Shown: piece by piece, positions 46,035-46,873 of the stretch | Layout: every line of letters starts with the position of its first letter | Position numbering within the stretch: position 1 is the first letter of the stretch | DNA from: Clostridiales bacterium | Lineage (GTDB): Bacteria; Bacillota; Clostridia; Lachnospirales; Lachnospiraceae | Length of the DNA: 46,873 bases | Direction: 5' to 3' | Assembly: GCA_029100885.1 (NCBI GenBank) | Contig: JAQXPY010000173.1 | Span: 1 to 46,873 of the forward strand | Position numbers and translations under genes: made by a program | Notes under the pieces: model-generated | What the model was told of the DNA's origin: nothing | What the model saw: the letters and a program-made list of their open reading frames with translations, nothing else | Databases searched by the model: none

Positions 46035-46790
46035 ATGTTTACCGGAATAATTGAAGAAAAAGGAAAACTGAAAAAGATCCTGAGCGGACAGAGCTCCGGA
46101 TCGATAGAGATAAGGGCATCGAAGGTTCTGGAGGGAACAAAGCTCGGAGACAGTATTGCTGTCAACGGTGTATGTCTCACTGTCACAGATCTTAAGGCTG
46201 ACGGCTTTACCGCTGATGTAATGCCCGAAACTCTGAGACGGACAAATCTGGGAAAGCTTGCGCTCGGAGCCGAGGTCAATCTGGAGAGGGCAATGGCTGC
46301 AGGAGGACGCTTCGGAGGTCATATCGTCAGCGGACATATTGACGGAACCGGAGTGATAAGATCCCTTAAGCCTGAAGGAAACGCGGTATGGGTATCCATA
46401 TCGGCGTCCCCGGAGATACTTCATCTCATAGTCCCGAAGGGCTCGATATGTATTGACGGCATCAGTCTGACTGTGGCATATGTCGACAGCTCTGAATTCA
46501 GAGTTTCGATAATCCCGCATACCGGAGAGGAAACGACGCTGCTCTCAAGACGTGCCGGAGATATCGTGAATCTGGAGAATGATATAGTCGGAAAATACGT
46601 AGAGCGTCTGCTTGGTCCTTATACCGGATCGTCAGTGTCAGGGAGATCGTATTCCGGCACAGAAGGCGGTGCAGGAAGAGAAGGCGGGAATGGTTCGGAA
46701 GGCGGTGCCGGAAGGGAAGGCATGTCAGGCTCAAGGAGCAGAACCGGCTCAGGAATAAGCATGGATTTTCTGAGGGAGTACGGCTTCTGA
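46035..46790 (+). CDS. ribE: riboflavin synthase (alpha chain)
   Basis: MFTGIIEEKGKLKKI, SIAVNGVCLTVT, GGHIVSGHIDGTG, KGSICIDGISLTVAYVD, KYVERLL, C-terminal DFLREYGF. Confidence 0.96.
   Translation: MFTGIIEEKGKLKKILSGQSSGSIEIRASKVLEGTKLGDSIAVNGVCLTVTDLKADGFTADVMPETLRRTNLGKLALGAEVNLERAMAAGGRFGGHIVSGHIDGTGVIRSLKPEGNAVWVSISASPEILHLIVPKGSICIDGISLTVAYVDSSEFRVSIIPHTGEETTLLSRRAGDIVNLENDIVGKYVERLLGPYTGSSVSGRSYSGTEGGAGREGGNGSEGGAGREGMSGSRSRTGSGISMDFLREYGF
46656..46727 (+). repeat. 36-bp in-frame tandem repeat, 2 copies, in the ribE linker
   Basis: GTEGGAGREGGN / GSEGGAGREGMS. Confidence 0.85.
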
Positions 46791-46873
46791 CTTCGAATCT
46801 GTTGTCGGACACGGCAGAAGGTTTCGACCCTTATGGACCGATCAAGTCGAAAGCATGCATATCCGGCTGCCTT

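Overview
The window is a chromosomal segment from a Gram-positive clostridial bacterium. A Lachnospiraceae-like origin is my guess from gene content, small ferredoxin, codon style and gene neighbours; it was not tested. No tRNA, rRNA, CRISPR array or intact transposase was seen. From left to right it contains: a 94-bp tandem repeat plus long hairpin; a 2[4Fe-4S] ferredoxin missing from the ORF track; a minus-strand two-component system; SDR; DUF1858; mecA; a GH18/SH3 protein; sua5; nth; a 29-aa membrane peptide; a HypE-like fragment; Lrp; and an aminotransferase. An approximately 17-kb tightly coupled surface-glycan operon follows (12283-29508). It holds a Wzt-type ABC ATPase with a C-terminal carbohydrate-binding-like domain, a 1.3-kaa multidomain protein, a GmhA-like SIS isomerase, a GT2, three large polytopic membrane proteins, rfbF/rfbG/rfbH, licD, and a GtrB-like GT2. 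After it come thiN, a second two-component system, a BCCT transporter, DegV, trmL, a radical SAM protein, ftsH, mutS2, an orphan response regulator, an NhaC-type antiporter, RidA, an FMN riboswitch, ribD and ribE. Two observations stand out. (1) The 1.3-kaa protein reads as methyltransferase-like + kinase-like (D-x4-N ... D preserved) + coiled coil + GT2 + GT4, and is translationally coupled to Wzt. This resembles the E. coli O9a WbdD chain-terminator/ruler fused to its polymerase, but in a Gram-positive. (2) At least nine short tandem arrays with unrelated units (12 to 94 bp) sit mostly at intra-operon gene junctions or in protein linkers. Several begin at or span the upstream stop codon and supply the downstream start region.
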